A DNA stretch of 64,000 nucleotides from Mucilaginibacter mali (GTDB taxonomy: Bacteria > Bacteroidota > Bacteroidia > Sphingobacteriales > Sphingobacteriaceae), in assembly GCF_013283875.1 (NCBI RefSeq), contig NZ_CP054139.1, positions 1,364,001 through 1,428,000 on the forward strand, in the 5' to 3' direction. The position numbers and the translations under genes were made by a program. The notes below the pieces were generated by a model that was not told where the DNA came from, did not search any database, and saw nothing but the letters and a program-made list of their open reading frames with translations. Of this stretch, positions 1 to 8,982 are shown piece by piece; the stretch's first letter is position 1; the number at the start of each line of letters is the position of its first letter.

Positions 1-186
1 TTGCGTAGGCGAATCTGGCGATAAAAACTCGGGGAATTGCTGCTCTAAACCGGCAAGTTCTTCTAATTTTTTATCAAATTCAAAGTCGGATATAACGGGC
101 ATGGCCAGCACATAGTAGTTATAAGTGTGCTGTCTTAACTCGGCCGATAATTCTTCAATACGTTTTTGGGCTTCAACTGGCGACAT
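1..186 (-). CDS. ligA: NAD-dependent DNA ligase, N-terminal fragment (cut by window edge)
   Basis: The first 62 codons of a minus-strand gene are present; the rest lies left of position 1. They match the N-terminal Ia domain of bacterial NAD-dependent DNA ligases, with the pattern YNYYVLAMPVISDFEFD (family form YYxxxxPxISDxEYD) that helps bind the NMN half of NAD, and the following region ending PDSPTQ. The enzyme seals nicks in replication and repair. The ATG at 184-186 is the only reasonable start, because the conserved Ia helix begins a few residues later. The adenylated lysine and later domains cannot be checked here. Confidence 0.9.
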   Translation of the reverse strand, partial: MSPVEAQKRIEELSAELRQHTYNYYVLAMPVISDFEFDKKLEELAGLEQQFPEFLSPDSPTQ

Positions 187-339
187 AGGAGCGAAGATAA
201 TAATTGTTCATAGTTGATGGTTCATAGTTCATTGTAAAAATCTGTGAAATCATTCCTGATCTATGAAATCACTAATAAAAATATTTTAAACCGTTCGGCA
301 TTTCCTTTGTCATATACTTAAACAAATTAAAAACATACT
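187..339. other. Divergent intergenic region with GTTCATAG-type repeats
   Basis: The spacer lies between divergent ligA and the WxxGxW gene. It contains short near-repeats of GTTCATAGTT / GATGGTTCATAG around 207-234, the same vocabulary as the palindromic block at 655-720. Promoters for both genes should lie here, but no clean TAnnTTTG box was found. Confidence 0.4.
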
Positions 340-645
340 ATGAAAACCGTTTGGAAAAGTTTAATGGTAGCAGCTGCATTAACAGCCGCCGTTAATGTGA
401 GCGAAGCACAGATAGTAATAAGGGCGCGCTTAGGCCGCCCTGTAAATAGAGTAGTTGTACGCCGCCCGCCGGCACCATCGCCGGCACACGTTTGGGTTGA
501 TGAAGACTGGCGCCCAAGCGGTCGTACTTATGCCTGGCATGGTGGCTATTGGGCCGCTCCGCCACGCCCGCATGCCGTATGGGTTCCGGGCCATTGGGAT
601 CACCGCCGTCATGGTTATGTGTGGGTACAAGGGTATTGGAGATAA
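340..645 (+). CDS. Small secreted protein with WxxGxW repeats
   Basis: This is a 101-residue protein with an N-terminal signal peptide (hydrophobic stretch about residues 8-20, likely cleavage after SEA at 23). An Arg/Pro-rich linker follows, then a C-terminal part with three W-x-x-G-x-W copies: WHGGYW (66-71), WVPGHW (81-86) and WVQGYW (95-100). These match the WXXGXW repeat family of small exported proteins. No enzymatic residues are apparent; an envelope or surface-binding role is inference only. The gene stands alone and converges on the phosphodiesterase gene at 724, with a palindromic block between them. Confidence 0.8.
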   Translation: MKTVWKSLMVAAALTAAVNVSEAQIVIRARLGRPVNRVVVRRPPAPSPAHVWVDEDWRPSGRTYAWHGGYWAAPPRPHAVWVPGHWDHRRHGYVWVQGYWR

Positions 646-654
646 TTTTTTAAA

Positions 655-720
655 GTTCATGGTTCATGGTTGATAGTTCATAGAACTTCCAAATGCCATG
701 AACCATGATCTATGAACCAT
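655..720. repeat. Imperfect palindrome between convergent genes, likely bidirectional terminator
   Basis: Short units of GGTTCATGG / GATAGTTCATAG on the left are complemented on the right by CCATGAACCATGA / CTATGAACCATTA. They form an imperfect inverted repeat in the spacer between two convergent genes. Related direct units occur at 207-234. Terminator function is inferred from position and potential to fold. Confidence 0.45.
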
Positions 721-723
721 TAA

Positions 724-1566
724 CTAATGGCTTAACGCCACCACTACCGGGTAATGATCTGACGGTACATGCCCGTTAAAGGTATTCGTCAGCACCGCGT
801 AGCGGTTCACCTTAAATTCTTTGGTGATAAAGATATGATCGATACGCGCACCGGTGTTTTTAATGTTGATATTAAAGCCGTTGAATGTGTTATTACCGGC
901 CAGCTTAACAGGCGATAGCGTATAGCAATCGGTTAGCAGGCCGGCATCGTTAATGGTTTTGTAGGCTTCAGAGTTTTGGTCGACATTGAAATCTCCCGTC
1001 AGGATGCTGGGCATACCGCCAACCATTTGCTTCATTTTGGCCATGATCAGTTTAGCGCTTTCGCGACGGGCCACTACGCCCACATGGTCCATATGCACGT
1101 TGAAAAAGTTGAATACAAAACCCGTTTTAATATCCTTTACCTGTGCCCAGGTGCAAACGCGGGTCAGCGCGGCATCCCAGCCTACATTGGGGTGTTCGGT
1201 ATCGGTAGGGGATAGCCAGAAGCTGCCGCTTTTCAGGATCTTAAATTTTGATGTTTTATAAAAAATGGCCGAGTGTTCGCCTTTTTCACCACCATCGCGG
1301 CCGATACCTATCCACTTATAGCCCGGCAGGCTATCGTTCAGGTTCTTCAGCATCGGGTACAAACCCTCCTGTGTGCCAAAGATGTCCAGGTCCTGGAACT
1401 TGATGAGGTTGGCTATTACCGGGTAGCGGTCGCCCCAGCCATTGCCGGCGGTAGAGTCGGCCTTGTTGGCATAGCGCAAGTTATAAGTGCCGATGTTATA
1501 TTGCTGGGCACGTGCTGCAACAAAAAAAGATACCAGTAAAATAAGCGAAAGCGATTTTTTGATCAT
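724..1566 (-). CDS. Secreted endonuclease/exonuclease/phosphatase (EEP) family hydrolase
   Basis: This 280-residue protein has a signal peptide ending near ARAQ (about residue 20) and a single EEP domain of the DNase I / sphingomyelinase type. The fold's signature elements appear in order: NLRY near the N-terminus, GTQEG with the metal-binding Glu, NVHMDH, TGDFNVD, RIDHIF and the C-terminal SDHYPV with the catalytic His. Family members hydrolyse phosphodiester bonds in nucleic acids, lipids or inositol phosphates; the substrate cannot be told from sequence. I chose the ATG at 1566 because the signal peptide begins there; the longer upstream reading adds a non-signal leader. A TATGTTTG box lies at 1598-1605. 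Confidence 0.85.
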   Translation of the reverse strand: MIKKSLSLILLVSFFVAARAQQYNIGTYNLRYANKADSTAGNGWGDRYPVIANLIKFQDLDIFGTQEGLYPMLKNLNDSLPGYKWIGIGRDGGEKGEHSAIFYKTSKFKILKSGSFWLSPTDTEHPNVGWDAALTRVCTWAQVKDIKTGFVFNFFNVHMDHVGVVARRESAKLIMAKMKQMVGGMPSILTGDFNVDQNSEAYKTINDAGLLTDCYTLSPVKLAGNNTFNGFNINIKNTGARIDHIFITKEFKVNRYAVLTNTFNGHVPSDHYPVVVALSH

Positions 1567-1597
1567 GATGTTTTGGTCAAATGTTATAAACTTTGTA

Positions 1598-1605
1598 CAA
1601 ACATA
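1598..1605 (-). promoter_or_regulatory. Bacteroidota -7 box (TATGTTTG) of the EEP hydrolase gene
   Basis: On the minus strand TATGTTTG matches TAnnTTTG about 30 bases before the chosen ATG at 1566. No convincing -33 TTTG was located. Confidence 0.45.
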
Positions 1606-1682
1606 CATACATTTAAATAATTCATCCCGATTTTATTGTTAACTTTTTATCAAGTTTAATTGATAGGATGAAACCTTAACGC

Positions 1683-3449
1683 TTACTTGGCTTCTGTTGT
1701 AGTTTTAGCCAGCATCGCTTCCTTAATAAACTTAACAGGTGCGCTGCCGTAGCTCAAAAACTTCTCGTTAAAATCCTTTACGTTATACTTATCACCCATC
1801 TTTTGCTTCCAGGCATCGCGCAGATCTACGATCTCTTTATAGCCGCTGTAATAGCTGGTGAGTTGCACGCTGGTTACGCTTACCCGGCGCCATTTGCCTT
1901 CGGCTTCGGCCTGTTGCTGGAAAGCCTCGCGGGTTAGGAATTTTACGCAGGCATCCTTATCCATAGTGCCGGTGTGCACGCTGTAATCAACAATGGTATT
2001 GCATACCGAGCGCAGGTTCCATTTATACCACATCAGCCACATTTCGGGTTCGTTATTGCCGAAACCTGCCTCCAGCATCATCTGCTCGGTGTATACGGCC
2101 CAGCCCTCTATCATCGCGCCATTGCCCAGTATGGATTTGATCATACTTGGCGCTTTATTGGCATAAACCAATTGCGTATAATGGCCAGGAATGGCCTCGT
2201 GAATGCAAAGGATCTGTAAAATATACTGGTTGTATTCACGCAGGTAGCTTTCAGCTTTTTCAGGTGTCCATCCGGCCAAACTGCCGACGTTGTAGTAGGT
2301 ATTTCCGTTTTTATCGTACGGCCCCGGCGAACTTACCGACGCACCGGCCACGCCCGCCATATAAGCCGGCTCCTTGCGGATCACCAGCGGTTTGCTGTCA
2401 TCCAGCGTCAGCAGGTTTTTAGCTTTGATGAATGATACCAACTGCGGGATCTCCTTCTCAATAGCCGATTGGAATTCATCAGGCTTCACATGTTTTACCG
2501 ATAGGGTATCGATCATGCGGCGAACCAGGTCGAGCGTATCCTTTGGCATTGGCGCTTTGCCGAAGTATTTTGGCCAAAGCTTTACCGCTATTTTGGTCAT
2601 GTTGCCGTGCAGTTCCTTTTTACGCTCCACAGCGGCGTTATACAATTGCTGCGCGGTACCCGCCGATTGAATATCGAATTTGAACTTAGCCTCGTACAGT
2701 TCCTTACCCAGGCGAAAGCTGCGGGGCTTGTCATTCTTCATGGTTTTAAGCCACTGGGCAAAGTCTTTTATTACGTTGGCCGATGCCTGCGCACGGGCCA
2801 GCATCAGCTTTTGCTCGGCTTCGGGGATATTGGTTTTCTTCAGCGAATCGGCAAAATCCTTTTCTATTACACTCACACCACCGCTCATTTGTTCTGATGC
2901 CAAAGTAGTCAGTTCGGGCACGGGATTTTTGATCTGTTTTTGTGCCTCTTTATAATAAGCCGGGATATTAGCCATACGCTGATAGAAGCTGCGCAGGCGT
3001 TTTGGCAATGGGGCATAATTTTCGTTCAGGATGCGGGCGAAGGTATTGATGACATTGTAATTGCCTGGGTTCCATTCATAGGATTTTTCCTGCTGAATAG
3101 CCCATTGGGTGGCATCCAGGTGATTTTGGATCAGCTTGTAATCCATACGGTTGCCTTCAGAAAGTGTACCGGGATTATACTTAGCCAGCGAATCCATCTG
3201 CACCTTGGTAAAAGCGATCAAAGCTGAGCGGCTGGCCGGGTTGGGGATAACCAGTACGCTATCGTACTTATGGTAACCCACATCGCTGGCCCAATCGGGG
3301 TTTAGCTTCCACAAAGCATCCAGGAAATGGCCTTCGTAAGCGGTAAAGGCATCATTGTCCTTGGCCGACTCGTCGGTACTGTTCATATCCTTTTTGCAGC
3401 TGTAGGCAAGCAGGGCCATTAAAGCTAAGGGAATAAGTTTTTTGATCAC
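1683..3449 (-). CDS. DUF885 family lipoprotein, putative zinc metallopeptidase
   Basis: A 588-residue lipoprotein: the lipobox LAYSC places the lipidated Cys at 18, followed by KKD. The body fits DUF885 over most of its length, with the diagnostic HEAIPGH near residue 417 (a gluzincin-like HExxxGH) and EGWAVYTEQM downstream supplying the third metal ligand. Family members are thought to be cell-envelope peptidases; substrate unknown. The gene is transcribed alone, with about 120 bases to each minus-strand neighbour. Length is normal for the family and no truncation is seen. Confidence 0.85.
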   Translation of the reverse strand: MIKKLIPLALMALLAYSCKKDMNSTDESAKDNDAFTAYEGHFLDALWKLNPDWASDVGYHKYDSVLVIPNPASRSALIAFTKVQMDSLAKYNPGTLSEGNRMDYKLIQNHLDATQWAIQQEKSYEWNPGNYNVINTFARILNENYAPLPKRLRSFYQRMANIPAYYKEAQKQIKNPVPELTTLASEQMSGGVSVIEKDFADSLKKTNIPEAEQKLMLARAQASANVIKDFAQWLKTMKNDKPRSFRLGKELYEAKFKFDIQSAGTAQQLYNAAVERKKELHGNMTKIAVKLWPKYFGKAPMPKDTLDLVRRMIDTLSVKHVKPDEFQSAIEKEIPQLVSFIKAKNLLTLDDSKPLVIRKEPAYMAGVAGASVSSPGPYDKNGNTYYNVGSLAGWTPEKAESYLREYNQYILQILCIHEAIPGHYTQLVYANKAPSMIKSILGNGAMIEGWAVYTEQMMLEAGFGNNEPEMWLMWYKWNLRSVCNTIVDYSVHTGTMDKDACVKFLTREAFQQQAEAEGKWRRVSVTSVQLTSYYSGYKEIVDLRDAWKQKMGDKYNVKDFNEKFLSYGSAPVKFIKEAMLAKTTTEAK

Positions 3450-3567
3450 CGTTCTTCAAGATTAAATTAGCGTTATAAACTTAGAAATTTAAACGCAAAT
3501 ATTAACCAATGCGCATTTCTTAAATAAAAATTGGCAACCTTTAAGCTAAATTATTGTTGATACCGAT

Positions 3568-4041
3568 ATGGAAAAGCATGATATCCTGATCACCGAACTC
3601 ACCAACTTATTAAAAGGCGGCAACGCCCATGCCGACTTGAAAACAGCATTAGCCGGCCTGCCACCCGAACTGCGTGGCGCCAAAGCAGGCGGACTGCCAT
3701 ATACCATTTGGCAACTGGTTGAACACATCCGCATTGCACAATGGGATATGCTGGAGTTTAGCAAAGACGGCAACCACCAATCGCCAAAATGGCCTGATGA
3801 TTATTGGCCTAAAGAGATCGCGCCCGCCGATGACGCGGCCTGGAAAAGATCGGTAAAACAAATTGAGGATGACCAGGAAGCCTTTATTGCATTATTGCAG
3901 GATGGTAATATCTACGCGCATATCCCGCATGGCGATGGGCAAAGCATTTTACGCGAGGCTTTGCAAATTGCCGATCATAATGCTTACCATATTGCCGAGA
4001 TCATTGTGATCAGGCGATTGCTGGGGGCGTGGACGCGTTAA
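3568..4041 (+). CDS. DinB_2-type four-helix metalloprotein
   Basis: 157 residues, a full-length DinB/YfiT-like protein. The metal triad of this superfamily is visible as H53 (LVEHIR) and H137/H141 (DHNAYH), which would bind a divalent metal in a four-helix bundle. Relatives include bacillithiol-dependent S-transferases, and this genome has a bacillithiol gene (bshB1 at 51925), so thiol transfer is a possible role but not shown. Its 3' end overlaps the convergent toxin gene by 4 bases. Confidence 0.75.
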   Translation: MEKHDILITELTNLLKGGNAHADLKTALAGLPPELRGAKAGGLPYTIWQLVEHIRIAQWDMLEFSKDGNHQSPKWPDDYWPKEIAPADDAAWKRSVKQIEDDQEAFIALLQDGNIYAHIPHGDGQSILREALQIADHNAYHIAEIIVIRRLLGAWTR

Positions 4042-4328
4042 TAAGCTAAAGGAGATCTGCTGGTATGCCTTAAACGAACAATACTAATTTCATCTGTAGT
4101 TACCCGATATGATATGCGGTAGTGATGTACTTCGAAAGCACGCCATGTGCCGTCATTGTCTTTTTTGAATTTATCAAGGGGATATTTCTCGGGGTCTTTT
4201 GCCAAATTTATGGTGTGGTCGATAATGTCATCACGAACCATTTCGGCATTTTGCAACGATTCCAGTAAAATATACAAATAGGCTTTGTGTAATTCCTTCG
4301 TTGCCTTTTTTTCCCAAACAACTACCAT
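4038..4328 (-). CDS. RelE/ParE-family toxin
   Basis: 96 residues with the RelE/ParE layout: N-terminal helices (KKATKELHKAYLYI), a central segment with KYPLDKFKKDNDGTWRAFEVHHYRISYRV, and the C-terminal strand ISIVRLRHTSRSP. The R-H pattern near the C-terminus is typical of the family. Toxins of this type cleave mRNA on ribosomes or inhibit gyrase; the sequence does not separate these. The start ATG overlaps the stop of the upstream antitoxin gene, which implies translational coupling. The reading frame is intact, unlike the two PIN toxins elsewhere in this window. Confidence 0.8.
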   Translation of the reverse strand: MVVVWEKKATKELHKAYLYILLESLQNAEMVRDDIIDHTINLAKDPEKYPLDKFKKDNDGTWRAFEVHHYRISYRVTTDEISIVRLRHTSRSPLAY

Positions 4329-4537
4329 TTACGCGCTTGTATCTTCAAATCTTCAGCTGTTATAAAGTTTCCCTTCTTAATTTCAGCATAACCTTGCTCA
4401 AGCTCTTTGTTGTACTGATCAATTGTTTGAGGTTTTTCAGTGGCCTGAAAATCTATGCCCATTAGTTTTAAAGTGCGTAATAGCCATTCTTTTTTACCAG
4501 GGTCTTCAATTTTATCAAAATCAATAATCAGTTCCAT
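4322..4537 (-). CDS. Antitoxin partner of the RelE/ParE toxin
   Basis: 71 residues, located directly upstream and overlapping the toxin gene by 7 bases. The sequence (ELIIDFDKIEDPGKKEWLLRTLKLMG, then a polar C-terminal half rich in Lys/Glu) has the look of a small antitoxin with a structured N-terminal part and a flexible toxin-wrapping tail. I do not recognise a named DNA-binding fold. Assignment rests on size, operon order and the partner gene. Confidence 0.65.
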   Translation of the reverse strand: MELIIDFDKIEDPGKKEWLLRTLKLMGIDFQATEKPQTIDQYNKELEQGYAEIKKGNFITAEDLKIQARKW

Positions 4538-4623
4538 TGCGCAATCTTAACTGTTTATACAAATCTATCTAAATAAAATAAACCGTACAACAATAGTTTA
4601 AACAGACTCATATGAATACTGCC

Positions 4624-4665
4624 CTATTTGCGTAGAGATTGCTTCGTTCTTCGTAATGACGTGCT
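4624..4665. repeat. Fragment of dispersed GAGATTGCTTCG-type intergenic repeat
   Basis: The stretch GAGATTGCTTCGTTCTTCG followed by TAATGAC shares words with one arm of the larger inverted repeat at 51786-51898 (GCAATCTCGTAG / CTACGAGATTGC and CAATGAC). It appears to be a degenerate copy of the same family. No gene is visible in 4538-4681. Confidence 0.4.
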
Positions 4666-4681
4666 GGTGAATTTCGGTAAG

Positions 4682-5959
4682 CTACTTCAACTTATTAATA
4701 AACCCAACCACTCCTGTAACCAACTCAGGCTTTAGCGGCAGGTTGGGGTCTTTATAAGTTTCTATATTTTTTTCCCTATCTGCAGGGGCTTCCTTTAAAA
4801 CGTGATTCATGCCGGGGATGATCAACAACGTAGCATCCGACTTGGCCTTTTTTAATTTCTCTGCATCGGCAACGCCTATTTGTATATCGGTAGTACCTTG
4901 TACAATCAGTACCGGTATCTTCAACTTTTTGATCTCGCGGATAGGGTCGTGCATCATCCACGATAACAGGTAGGGCTGCACACTTGGACGCGCAAGCGCG
5001 TATAATGATGGATCTACACGGTCGGTAAACTTGCCGCGTTTTAAGCTATCCATAATAGTTTTAAAGGCTTCCTGCACAAAGTCAGGTTTCGATTTCATCT
5101 GATCGGTCAGGATCTTATCGGCACGGTCGCCAGCGCCAGACAGCGATATAAAGGCAGCCACGGGCTGATCGGCCGAGGCCATCATCCCCACCAGCGAGCC
5201 TTCGCTATGCCCCATAACAATCACTTTGCTAAAGCGGGCATCGCTGCTCAGCATGCCAACCAGGGCAATGGCATCATCGGCATAATCCTCAAAACGCAGG
5301 TCTTTCTCTTTGGTGGTTGTGGTACTTTGGCCTATCATGCGTTTATCATAACGCAGGCTGGCAATACCATTTTTACCCAGCGCGCTTGCCATCATTTTGT
5401 AGGTATTGCCGCTAACGCCAAGGGTGCTGTTGCCATCCCTGTCGGTAGGGCCCGATCCGGCGATGATCAGTACAACCGGTACCTTGCCGTTAACATTTTT
5501 AGGCAGGGCCAAAGTACCCGATATATTGCCGGTGAATACTTTTAATGATACAGGGCTTTCGACGATATTGGGGTCATCGGCAGCGGCTTTGGCTGCGGTT
5601 TGCGCCTGTGCCGGTGTTAAGCCCAGGCCAATCATTTTGTTGCTTTTGTTAAGCGAAAGGCTCAGCATCAGTTCGCCGTTTTGAAAAGCCGCTTTATAAA
5701 TGGCTGTCGGCTCGGTAAAACTTACAAATGTGGTTTGATTAAGCGTACCCAACTGCGTTTTCAATTGCGCTACCTGTTCAGGCTTTAGTCCGGCCTGCAT
5801 TTCGGGGCCGAATAATTTATTATAGATGCTATCGGGTTTATTGCCGTTAAAGAAAAGTTTAAACTTGCCCATAACCGCTGCATAGTTTGCAGGTTCGGTT
5901 TGCGCGAATGCGGCAGATGCAAGTAATAAGCTGAAAAACAAAGCAAACGGTCTTCTCAT
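4682..5959 (-). CDS. Secreted alpha/beta hydrolase with N-terminal DUF3887-like domain
   Basis: 425 residues. A signal peptide ends near AFAQ (residue 20). Residues about 25-115 resemble the DUF3887-type domain often found before secreted hydrolases. The hydrolase domain follows, with an oxyanion-type GSGPTDRDGN (168-177), nucleophile elbow G250-H-S252-E-G, acid D358 (QGTTD) and H386 (PGMNH). It probably acts on an ester or peptide-like substrate in the periplasm; specificity is unknown. The gene stands alone and is divergent from the TonB-type receptor at 6171. Confidence 0.85.
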   Translation of the reverse strand: MRRPFALFFSLLLASAAFAQTEPANYAAVMGKFKLFFNGNKPDSIYNKLFGPEMQAGLKPEQVAQLKTQLGTLNQTTFVSFTEPTAIYKAAFQNGELMLSLSLNKSNKMIGLGLTPAQAQTAAKAAADDPNIVESPVSLKVFTGNISGTLALPKNVNGKVPVVLIIAGSGPTDRDGNSTLGVSGNTYKMMASALGKNGIASLRYDKRMIGQSTTTTKEKDLRFEDYADDAIALVGMLSSDARFSKVIVMGHSEGSLVGMMASADQPVAAFISLSGAGDRADKILTDQMKSKPDFVQEAFKTIMDSLKRGKFTDRVDPSLYALARPSVQPYLLSWMMHDPIREIKKLKIPVLIVQGTTDIQIGVADAEKLKKAKSDATLLIIPGMNHVLKEAPADREKNIETYKDPNLPLKPELVTGVVGFINKLK

Positions 5960-6034
5960 TCCTGTTATAATTTAGGCTGCAAACTTAAAAAATTATACGC
6001 CCGTTTAATAATTATACCTGTATGCATAAATAAT

Positions 6035-6042
6035 TATATTTG
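6035..6042 (+). promoter_or_regulatory. Bacteroidota -7 box (TATATTTG) upstream of the receptor gene
   Basis: TATATTTGC fits the -7 consensus well. If used, it gives a leader of about 120 bases before the ATG at 6171. The -33 element is not clear. Confidence 0.45.
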
Positions 6043-6170
6043 CAGCAGGCAACTTAAAATGCGGCCAAACGTATAAACCCTTAACTGACCTGTCGCAATG
6101 TATTAATTATGTTACTATATTGAGACAAATTAATATATTAAAGCATAAAACACCTCTACACTGGCATTTA

Positions 6171-8597
6171 ATGAAGTTACTGTTCGGCTGCCTTACCGCA
6201 AGCGTATTTTTATTGCTATACACTAACGCCAAAGCACAAAATAAATTTTCGGATGTGCAGGGGCAGGTAGTATTGCAGGATAACAGTATGGCTTTAGCTG
6301 CCGCGGTAAGCATTATCCGCGAACGTGATTCGGTGCTTATTAATACCAGTGTGGTTGCTGCCGATGGCTTTTTTAAATTCCATAACATACCCGCCGGCAC
6401 TTACATCATCAGCGTAAATTATAGCGGTTATCAAACGCGATCTTCAGCGGCCTTTGTCGTTGGTAACTCAACGCCCGTTACAGTCCCGACTATCAAATTG
6501 ATCAAATCCATAGCCCTAAAGGAAGTGGTGATCACCAATAAAACAGCGTATATCGAAAACCGGCCGGATAAGATCGTCTTGAATATCGAAAAAGGCGGCT
6601 TATCAAGCGGCATCAGTGTGCTGGATGTATTGGGATCGGCGCCGGGCGTGCGGGTGGGCCACGATGGCGAGGTGTTTTTAAAAGGTGTTCAAAAGGCAGG
6701 CATTGCTATCAATGGCCGTATGGTAAAATTATCGCCTGCTGACCTTGCCGAACAGTTGCAAAACCTGCCAATTGGAAGCATCAGCCAGGTTGAACTCATC
6801 GCTAATCCATCAGCCAAATACGAAGCCACAGGCGCGGGCGGACTGATCAACATCATCCTGAAAAAAGGCCAGGGCGATGGCTTTAACGGCTCGGTTTCGC
6901 CAAGTGTGGGCCGTGGTAACTTCAATCGTTTTGGCTCGGGTATCAATTTAAATTACCGTTCGGGCAAACTGAATTTTTTCGGCGGGATGAATTTTAACGA
7001 TTACAATACCGATCATACCATCCTCACCCATCGTTATGTTGGTGCCATCACTAAGTTTGATGTGGATTATTATAACAGCCAAAAAACTTATTCGGGCAGT
7101 TATAATGCCGGCGCCGATTATAATATCGATGCCACTCATACCTTAGGCCTTTTAATTGTTGGCTCATTCAATAACAGTTTTCTGCATAAAAATACAGCGT
7201 CGTCAATCTCTAACAATTCCATCCCCGATTCTACATTGACCACGGCCTCCATACTTAACAAACGCATCAATAACATCACCTACAACTTAAATTATAACGG
7301 TAAGCTGGGGTATAGCGATCAGATCCTGTCGGCAGATGCGGACTATAGTATTTACAACCGCACCTCGGCCGAAGATCTGAACAGTATTATATACTACGCC
7401 AATACCGGTTTTACAAGTCCACCTTCGTACTATATTAATTATGCGCCTACGCGCATCACAAATGTTTCGGGCCGGGTTGATTATGTAAATCCGGTATCTA
7501 AAAAACTGCGCCTGGAAGCTGGTTTAAAATCGGTATATACCAATAGCGATAATTCGCAGCAGTTTGATAAACTTATTGATGGTGTGCACTACCAAAACGA
7601 TATTCTGAGCAGCCAGTTTAAATACACCGAGAATATTACCGCCGCGTATATCAACTATATCGCTACGCCATCAAAAAAGTTCGATTATCAAATAGACCTG
7701 CGTGTTGAGCACACCCATTCCGACGCCAATACCATCGACGAAAAGCATCAGGTAGTGCGTAATTACACCGATTATTTCCCGGTACTGATGCTGAATTATC
7801 ATGCCAGTGCCGATCATCTGTTGTCGTTCAACTTCAACCGCCGTATTGACCGGCCTGTTTACCAGGAACTGAACCCCATCATCGCTTTCCAGGACAGGTA
7901 TGATCTGACCAGCGGCAACGCCTATTTAAAGCCAGCTTACCAGGATAAGATTGAGTTTGCGCATACTTACAAAGGCAAGTACACCAGCAGCCTGTATGCC
8001 ACCTTTACGCGCGACTTTAACAACTTTACTTACTTTGCTCAAAACGATGCCACCGGCATTTTTATGGTGGGCAAAATGAACCTTAAAACGGCCCATGTTT
8101 ACGGTATAACCTTTGACGCGCCTGTAGAATTAAACAACTGGTGGAACATCAACATAAATGTGGATGCCAGCTATCAGCACTATACCGACTACGCCGGTAA
8201 GCTTGACCAGGGGACCACCGATGCTATTTTTAAGTTAAATCAACAATTTATCCTTCCGGGCGATGTGATGATCAACCTGGCCGCGCAGTATGAAGTGCCA
8301 ACGTTTTATGCTATTTATCATTACCGGGCATCGTACTATGCAACGCCAAGTATCAGCAAAAAACTTTTCGGCAAGCAGGCTACCCTGAGCTTTACGCTAA
8401 AAGACGCTTTCAATACCGAACGCGACCGGTACAGTACCGAATACGCTAACCTGAGTATGATGGGGTATGATAAAAAGGAAACGCGCATAGGCAGCTTAAG
8501 TTTTACCTGGCGTTTTGGTAAAAGTACGGTTAAGGCGTCGCGCAAGCATTCGGTTGGTAACAGCGATGATATGAAAAGGGTAACAGGGGTTAATTAA
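6171..8597 (+). CDS. TonB-dependent-receptor-like outer membrane beta-barrel protein
   Basis: 808 residues from the ATG at 6171. A longer reading from a TTG at 6120 only adds a polar leader ahead of the signal peptide (MKLLFGCLTASVFLLLY...AKAQ), so I reject it. After the signal comes a carboxypeptidase-regulatory-like beta-sandwich (about 30-110, GTYIISVNYSGY), a plug-like region (NGRMVKLSPADLAEQLQNLP; NPSAKYEATGAGGLINIILKK) and a long beta-barrel with alternating aromatic strands of the OMP_b-brl_3 type. Such proteins import or export ligands, or act as partners of regulatory systems. There is no SusD or sigma/anti-sigma partner next to it, so the ligand is unknown. Confidence 0.85.
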   Translation: MKLLFGCLTASVFLLLYTNAKAQNKFSDVQGQVVLQDNSMALAAAVSIIRERDSVLINTSVVAADGFFKFHNIPAGTYIISVNYSGYQTRSSAAFVVGNSTPVTVPTIKLIKSIALKEVVITNKTAYIENRPDKIVLNIEKGGLSSGISVLDVLGSAPGVRVGHDGEVFLKGVQKAGIAINGRMVKLSPADLAEQLQNLPIGSISQVELIANPSAKYEATGAGGLINIILKKGQGDGFNGSVSPSVGRGNFNRFGSGINLNYRSGKLNFFGGMNFNDYNTDHTILTHRYVGAITKFDVDYYNSQKTYSGSYNAGADYNIDATHTLGLLIVGSFNNSFLHKNTASSISNNSIPDSTLTTASILNKRINNITYNLNYNGKLGYSDQILSADADYSIYNRTSAEDLNSIIYYANTGFTSPPSYYINYAPTRITNVSGRVDYVNPVSKKLRLEAGLKSVYTNSDNSQQFDKLIDGVHYQNDILSSQFKYTENITAAYINYIATPSKKFDYQIDLRVEHTHSDANTIDEKHQVVRNYTDYFPVLMLNYHASADHLLSFNFNRRIDRPVYQELNPIIAFQDRYDLTSGNAYLKPAYQDKIEFAHTYKGKYTSSLYATFTRDFNNFTYFAQNDATGIFMVGKMNLKTAHVYGITFDAPVELNNWWNININVDASYQHYTDYAGKLDQGTTDAIFKLNQQFILPGDVMINLAAQYEVPTFYAIYHYRASYYATPSISKKLFGKQATLSFTLKDAFNTERDRYSTEYANLSMMGYDKKETRIGSLSFTWRFGKSTVKASRKHSVGNSDDMKRVTGVN

Positions 8598-8980
8598 CCC
8601 GCGTAGCCGCTAAGCATGCTGATAAAAATGATAAGTAACACCACAAGTGTAATAAGGGTGTACATATGATCCTTCTCTAAAATAAAGCCGACGAACGAGC
8701 ATAACACCCGCAGAACAGGTGTTGCAACCAGCAGGATAATGCCGGCCTGTATGATAGACCTTCCCCTGAAAGCCATGATACCGCTGATAATACCTGATGG
8801 ATGTACAAAACCGGGTACACCTGTAAATGTAGAATAGTTGGGGATACTGTGGCCATGGCGGTATAAATAAACCACACCACCAAAAACAACAACCGCCATT
8901 GATATAATTACGCCCAGGCGCAATACCCAGCCAATAATGGCCTGCATATCCGTATCCTTAAAGTTGGGTTGCTGGTTCAT
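8594..8980 (-). CDS. DUF1634 membrane protein, partner of TauE/SafE
   Basis: 128 residues with three predicted membrane helices (about 14-36, 68-95 and 103-125), matching DUF1634 (WVLRLGVIISMAVVVFGG ... GIISGIMAFRGRSIIQAGIILLVATPVLR). DUF1634 proteins are usually encoded immediately beside TauE/SafE permeases, as here: the permease stop and this start are separated by only 2 bases. It probably forms or assists the anion exporter. Its 3' end overlaps the convergent receptor gene by 4 bases. Confidence 0.85.
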   Translation of the reverse strand: MNQQPNFKDTDMQAIIGWVLRLGVIISMAVVVFGGVVYLYRHGHSIPNYSTFTGVPGFVHPSGIISGIMAFRGRSIIQAGIILLVATPVLRVLCSFVGFILEKDHMYTLITLVVLLIIFISMLSGYAG

Positions 8981-8982
8981 AT

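Noticed and set aside
6120..6170. N-terminal extension of the TonB-type receptor from TTG
   Set aside because: It adds a polar segment in front of a complete signal peptide that starts at the ATG at 6171.
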